Shown: one piece after another, positions 59,779-64,000 of the stretch | Numbering within the stretch: position 1 is the stretch's first letter | Layout: the number at the start of each line of letters is the position of its first letter | Assembly (NCBI GenBank): GCA_027487555.1 | Contig: JAIYDI010000012.1 | Span: 1 to 64,000 of the forward strand | DNA from: Hyphomicrobiales bacterium | Lineage (GTDB): Bacteria > Pseudomonadota > Alphaproteobacteria > Rhizobiales > Devosiaceae | Direction: 5' to 3' | DNA length: 64,000 bases | Translations under genes and position numbers: made by a program | The notes under the pieces: generated by a model | What the model was told of the DNA's origin: nothing | What the model saw: only the letters and a program-made list of their open reading frames with translations | The model's database searches: none

Positions 59779-62700
59779 ATGACCGAACTCGACTCGCTGC
59801 GCAGCCGCATCCGCGCCACCACGTTCGCCGAGGAAGGCGATATCGTCACCCGGTTGGTGGGCGAGGCGGCGCTCTCGGAGGGCGAGCGGGCGGCGATCTG
59901 CGGCGTGGCGGAGCGCTTGGTCGAAAGCGTGCGGCGCGAGACCGCGACGGGCATGCTCGAGAGTTTCCTGGCGGAGTATGCGCTGTCGACCCATGAGGGC
60001 ATTGCTTTGATGTGCCTCGCCGAGGCGCTGCTGCGGGTGCCGGACACCCGCACGATCGATGCGCTTATCGAGGACAAGATCGCCCCGGCACGCTGGGCAG
60101 AGCATCTCGACCGGGCCAATTCACCGCTGGTGAACGTGTCTGCGCTGGCGCTGACGCTGACAGGCGAGGTGCTGAAGGACCGCGGCGCGGGGATCGCCGG
60201 GCTGATCCAGGGCTTCGTGCAGCGGATGGGCGAGCCGGTGATCCGTTCGGCTGTTATTCAGGCAATGAAGATCCTCGGCAACCAGTTCGTGCTCGGCCGC
60301 GATATCGAGGAGGCCGTGAAGAACGCGCGCAGGGAGGAGAAGCAAGGCTTCACCTATTCCTACGATATGCTGGGCGAGGGCGCGCGCACGGAGGCGGATG
60401 CGAAGCGTTACCGCGCCGCCTATGCAGAAGCGATCGCAGTGTTGGCAGAGCGGGCCACGGCCGGCAATGTGCGCGACAATCCGGGCGTTTCGGTGAAGCT
60501 GTCGGCGCTGCATCCGCGTTACGAGACGGCGAAGCGCGAGCGGGTAATGACCGAACTGGTCGAGCGTGTATTGGCGCTTGCGCTGATGGCGCGAGGCGCC
60601 AACATGGGCTTTAACATCGACGCCGAGGAATCCGACCGGCTGGACCTGTCGCTCGACGTGATCGCCGCGGTGCTGGCTGACAGGCGGCTTGCCGGCTGGG
60701 ACGGCTTCGGCATAGTGGTGCAGGCCTATGGCTTGCGCGCGAGCCCGACCATCGACTGGATCGCCGCGCTGGCCGAAAGCCTCGACCGCCGTGTGATGGT
60801 GCGGTTGGTGAAGGGCGCGTACTGGGACACCGAGATCAAGCGGGCGCAGGTGCTGGGGCTGTCGGGATTTCCGGTGTTTTCGACCAAGGCGGCGACCGAT
60901 GTGAGCTATATCGCCAACGCGCGGCGGCTGCTGAGCCACCGAGCGCGGGTCTATCCCCAGTTTGCCACGCACAATGCACATACGACGGCCGCTGTGCTAC
61001 ATTTGGCCGAGGCCGAAGGCGCGGCGCCCGAGACCTACGAGTTCCAGCGGCTGCACGGTATGGGCGAGCGCCTGCACCAGATTTTGACAAAGACGCACGG
61101 AACGCGGACGCGCATTTACGCGCCGGTGGGGCGGCATGCGGACCTCTTGGCCTATCTTGTGCGGCGACTGCTCGAAAACGGCGCCAATGGCAGCTTCGTG
61201 CACATGATCGCCGACCGTTCCGTGCCGGCGGCCGCGGTGGTTGCGGACCCGTTCGCGGCGGTGGCGACGGCAAGATCCATTGTGAAAAGACCGGCTGAAC
61301 TGTTTGGCGCATCGCGGGTGAATTCGTCCGGTATCGACCTTGGTGATAGCGAGAGTCTGGCGCGCGCGCTCGCGGCCCGCGATCGGTTCAAAGGCGTTGA
61401 CTGGGTGGCGCAGTCGACCACTGTGGTGGTGAATGACGGCGGTGAGGGCTTCGCCATCCGCTCCCCAGCGACGGGGGAAGCGGCTGGCCGGGCGCAGGGG
61501 GCTGGGCCTATAGCACTGGACCTTGCTATCGGCGCCGCGCAGGACGCACGCCCCGATTGGGCCGCGCGCAAAGTGGAAGAGCGGGCGCTGATCCTCCGGC
61601 AGGCGGCAGACCTTTATGAGCGGCACGCGGCGGAGTTCCATGCAGTGCTGGCACGTGAAGCCGGAAAGACACTGGCCGATTCGATATCGGAAGTGCGCGA
61701 GGCGGTGGATTTCCTCCGTTACTATGCGGCCGAGGCCGAAGCCGGAGTGGACGCCAGCAATCCGCGCGTGCCGCTTGGCACCTTCGCCTGTATTTCGCCC
61801 TGGAACTTTCCTCTCGCCATCTTCAGCGGGCAGGTTGCCGCGGCGCTGGTGACAGGCAACAGCGTGGTGGCGAAGCCGGCCGAGGCGACGCCGCTCGTAG
61901 CGTCGCTGGCGGTGCACATGTTGCATCAGGCCGGCGTGCCCGAAGATGTGCTGCAACTGGTAATCGGCACCGGGCCCGTGGTTGGGGCGGCGCTGGTTGC
62001 GGATCCGCGGATCGACGGGGTGTGCTTCACCGGTTCGCTCAGGACCGCCAAGGCGATCGACGCGGCGATGGCGGACCATATGTCCGCGGCGGCGCCGCTT
62101 ATCGCCGAAACCGGCGGGCTCAATGCCATGCTGGTCGATTCCACCGCGCTGCCCGAGCAGGCAGTGCGCGATATCATGGCATCGGCGTTCCAGTCGGCGG
62201 GGCAGCGGTGTTCGGCTCTCCGCGTTCTGTACCTCCAGGAAGAGACGGCGCCGCGCATTCTCGAGATGCTCTTTGGCGCGATGGATGAACTCAGCGTCGG
62301 AGATCCTTGGGATATCGCCACTGACGTCGGCCCGCTGATCGACGAGAAGGCCGCGGACAAGGTGCGGGCGCATATCGCGGATTTCGCGGCACGCGACGCT
62401 GTGCTGCATCAGGTGGCGGCGCCGGACGGCGTTTGCTACGTGCCGCCGACGGTGCTGAAGGTTTCAGGAATTGGGGACCTGAAAGAAGAAATATTCGGGC
62501 CGGTGCTGCATGTGGCAACCTATCGCGCCGAGCACATCGACCAGGTGATCGCGGCAATCAATGCCGCTGGCTATGGTCTGACATTTGCGCTTCATACCCG
62601 TATTGATGGCCGCGTCGCTGAGATCGCCGAGGCGGTCAAGGCAGGCAACATATACGTGAATCGCAACCAGATCGGTGCCGTCGTTGGCGTGCAGCCATTT

Positions 62701-63336
62701 GGCGGCGAGGGGTTGAGCGGCACGGGTCCGAAGGCAGGTGGCCCGCATTATCTCGAGCGCTTCTGGCGTCCCTGGCAGCGCTTCGAGCCGGTTGTGGGCG
62801 TGAACCCGCACCAGGGCATCTCGATCGGCTACGCAATTGCGGCGGTGGACCAGGTGCGGATCGTTGTCGAAAAGGTAGGGATCGAGCCCTTCGCAAACAT
62901 ATTGCCAGGCCCGACCGGCGAGCGAAACACGCTCTATACCTGGCCGCGCGGCGTAGTGCTTTGTCTCGGTCCAACAACACAGGCGGCAGAGTTGCAGGCG
63001 CGGCTGGCCCTTGAACAGGGCAACGGCGTTCTGGTGGTCGCGCCGGGCGCAACGCGTATTGCAGCGGAACTAGGAGCCAATGGCGAGCCGATTGGGGGCA
63101 TCGAGAAAAAGCTGGCGCCCGCTGCCGTTGAGGCCGGGCTGCACGTCGATGCGGTGATGCATTTCGGACCGGAGACAGATCTCAAGCCCTGGCGGCAGGC
63201 ACTAGCCCGCCGCGAAGGCGCGATCATCCCGCTGATCACCCGGCCCGCTGACGCGGAACTGCTGATCCGCGAGCGACATGTGTCGATCGACACTACTGCC
63301 TCGGGTGGCAACGCGGAACTGCTTGCATCCGCCTAG
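59779..63336 (+). CDS. putA: Bifunctional proline utilisation enzyme PutA
   Basis: Oxidises proline to glutamate in two steps. It has 1185 residues from ATG 59779 (GGGGA seven to eight bases upstream). The proline dehydrogenase barrel covers about 60-470 ([59 protein letters not shown]). The aldehyde dehydrogenase part has [21 protein letters not shown]777 in [11 protein letters not shown] and the nucleophile C811 in [12 protein letters not shown], and a C-terminal domain follows. There is no N-terminal ribbon-helix-helix domain, so it is not its own repressor. It ends overlapping the convergent ABC ATPase gene by four bases. Confidence 0.96.
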   Translation: MTELDSLRSRIRATTFAEEGDIVTRLVGEAALSEGERAAICGVAERLVESVRRETATGMLESFLAEYALSTHEGIALMCLAEALLRVPDTRTIDALIEDKIAPARWAEHLDRANSPLVNVSALALTLTGEVLKDRGAGIAGLIQGFVQRMGEPVIRSAVIQAMKILGNQFVLGRDIEEAVKNARREEKQGFTYSYDMLGEGARTEADAKRYRAAYAEAIAVLAERATAGNVRDNPGVSVKLSALHPRYETAKRERVMTELVERVLALALMARGANMGFNIDAEESDRLDLSLDVIAAVLADRRLAGWDGFGIVVQAYGLRASPTIDWIAALAESLDRRVMVRLVKGAYWDTEIKRAQVLGLSGFPVFSTKAATDVSYIANARRLLSHRARVYPQFATHNAHTTAAVLHLAEAEGAAPETYEFQRLHGMGERLHQILTKTHGTRTRIYAPVGRHADLLAYLVRRLLENGANGSFVHMIADRSVPAAAVVADPFAAVATARSIVKRPAELFGASRVNSSGIDLGDSESLARALAARDRFKGVDWVAQSTTVVVNDGGEGFAIRSPATGEAAGRAQGAGPIALDLAIGAAQDARPDWAARKVEERALILRQAADLYERHAAEFHAVLAREAGKTLADSISEVREAVDFLRYYAAEAEAGVDASNPRVPLGTFACISPWNFPLAIFSGQVAAALVTGNSVVAKPAEATPLVASLAVHMLHQAGVPEDVLQLVIGTGPVVGAALVADPRIDGVCFTGSLRTAKAIDAAMADHMSAAAPLIAETGGLNAMLVDSTALPEQAVRDIMASAFQSAGQRCSALRVLYLQEETAPRILEMLFGAMDELSVGDPWDIATDVGPLIDEKAADKVRAHIADFAARDAVLHQVAAPDGVCYVPPTVLKVSGIGDLKEEIFGPVLHVATYRAEHIDQVIAAINAAGYGLTFALHTRIDGRVAEIAEAVKAGNIYVNRNQIGAVVGVQPFGGEGLSGTGPKAGGPHYLERFWRPWQRFEPVVGVNPHQGISIGYAIAAVDQVRIVVEKVGIEPFANILPGPTGERNTLYTWPRGVVLCLGPTTQAAELQARLALEQGNGVLVVAPGATRIAAELGANGEPIGGIEKKLAPAAVEAGLHVDAVMHFGPETDLKPWRQALARREGAIIPLITRPADAELLIRERHVSIDTTASGGNAELLASA

Positions 63337-64000
63337 ATCACCTTGCCGTCTGCCCCGAACAGGTGGCCGCGAGTCGGGTCGATATATGTTGTGAGCTTGG
63401 AGCCGAGCACGAGGTGGCGCTGGCCATCGACCGCGATGGTGAGAGGCTGCCCGTCGCCCGTGGTGGCGTAGATCATCGTCTGGCCGCCGAGCTGTTCGAC
63501 GAGATCGACACTGACGTCGGCGAGCTTGATCCCGGTTTCGGACTGGAGGCCGATATGCTCGGGCCGAATGCCGAAGGTCACTTCGCCAGTGCTCGCTGTC
63601 GGATGGGGCAGGGTGACCTCGCCACCTGCAACCGCGATTCGCACCGAATTGCCGTCACTTCCAGCAATGCGGGCTGTGAGAAAGTTCATCTTCGGCGACC
63701 CGAGGAACCCGGCGACAAAGCGGTTGCGCGGCGTGTTGTAGAGATCGAGCGGCGAGCCCACCTGCTCGATGATGCCGGCCTGCAGGACGACGATCTTGTC
63801 CGCCATGGTCATGGCTTCGACCTGGTCGTGTGTGACGTAGATCATGGTGTTGCCAAGGTCGCGATGGAGCTTTGCGATCTCGACGCGCATCTGCACGCGC
63901 AACTCGGCATCTAGGTTTGAGAGCGGTTCGTCGAAGAGGAATATCCGCGGATCGCGCACGATCGCGCGGCCGATAGCAACGCGCTGGCGCTGACCGCCGG
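63333..64000 (-). CDS. Sugar-type ABC transporter ATPase, partial
   Basis: C-terminal part of a MalK/UgpC-family ATPase, cut at the window edge. The signature [20 protein letters not shown] runs in from base 64000, followed by Walker [16 protein letters not shown], the switch His in [14 protein letters not shown], and a TOBE/OB-fold regulatory domain ([35 protein letters not shown]). The N-terminal Walker A lies outside. It powers an importer for sugars, polyols or glycerol-3-phosphate; the substrate cannot be told without its neighbours. Its TAG stop shares the CTAG of the putA end. Confidence 0.93.
   Translation of the reverse strand, partial: GGQRQRVAIGRAIVRDPRIFLFDEPLSNLDAELRVQMRVEIAKLHRDLGNTMIYVTHDQVEAMTMADKIVVLQAGIIEQVGSPLDLYNTPRNRFVAGFLGSPKMNFLTARIAGSDGNSVRIAVAGGEVTLPHPTASTGEVTFGIRPEHIGLQSETGIKLADVSVDLVEQLGGQTMIYATTGDGQPLTIAVDGQRHLVLGSKLTTYIDPTRGHLFGADGKVI

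Overview
The window looks like a chromosomal segment of a motile alphaproteobacterium of the Hyphomicrobiales, probably Devosia or a close relative. This is inferred from gene content, not from a database search: high G+C, many GTG/TTG starts, a Caulobacter-like flagellar gene order with fliX, dksA, a DUF6468 gene and cckA, a single-cysteine DksA, a PutA without an N-terminal DNA-binding extension, a GguC-like protein and a MalK/UgpC-type ATPase. I saw no rRNA, tRNA, CRISPR array or insertion sequence.

Region 1 (1-4.8 kb and 14.7-30 kb) is flagellar and comes in several opposed operons: flagellin (partial), flgI-flgJ-flgN, fliX-dksA, flgF-flgG-flgA-flgH, fliL-fliM-DUF6468-motE-like, a 1135-residue AMIN/TPR protein, fliO-fliP, and flgB-flgC-fliE-fliQ-fliR-flhB, followed directly by cckA. 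CckA is the kinase that feeds phosphate to CtrA in this class. Perfect CtrA-type boxes (TTAA-N7-TTAACC) precede fliX and flgB, and degraded ones precede fliL and the TPR gene. A short inverted repeat, GGCA-N5-TGCC or a close variant, recurs seven times in the four flagellar control regions and may be an operator of the local flagellar regulator. motA-motB lie apart at 40.6-42.4 kb.

Region 2 (4.9-14.6 kb) is accessory. It holds two secreted four-cysteine DUF4360 proteins flanking a DUF4360-like domain fused to an outer-membrane beta-barrel, then an overlapping DUF4173 membrane protein / response regulator / histidine kinase operon, a small protein with a peroxidase-like motif, an M32 carboxypeptidase, and an AT-richer orphan gene lying between two nearly identical 78-bp direct repeats.

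Region 3 (32.8-64 kb) is mixed metabolism and envelope: a methyltransferase, recA with possible LexA boxes, a GguC-like protein, a beta-helix/RTX secreted protein, an aldo/keto reductase, ilv acetolactate synthase genes preceded by a 15-residue leader peptide (Ile-Leu-Val-Val) and a terminator, a DMT transporter, a chemoreceptor, a flavin reductase, Kup, an asymmetric two-gene ABC exporter, a DUF4422-like protein, an exported protein gene split by an in-frame TAG, putA, and a sugar-type ABC ATPase cut by the window edge. Three copies of a GATCATTT-type palindrome and other short repeats sit between these genes.
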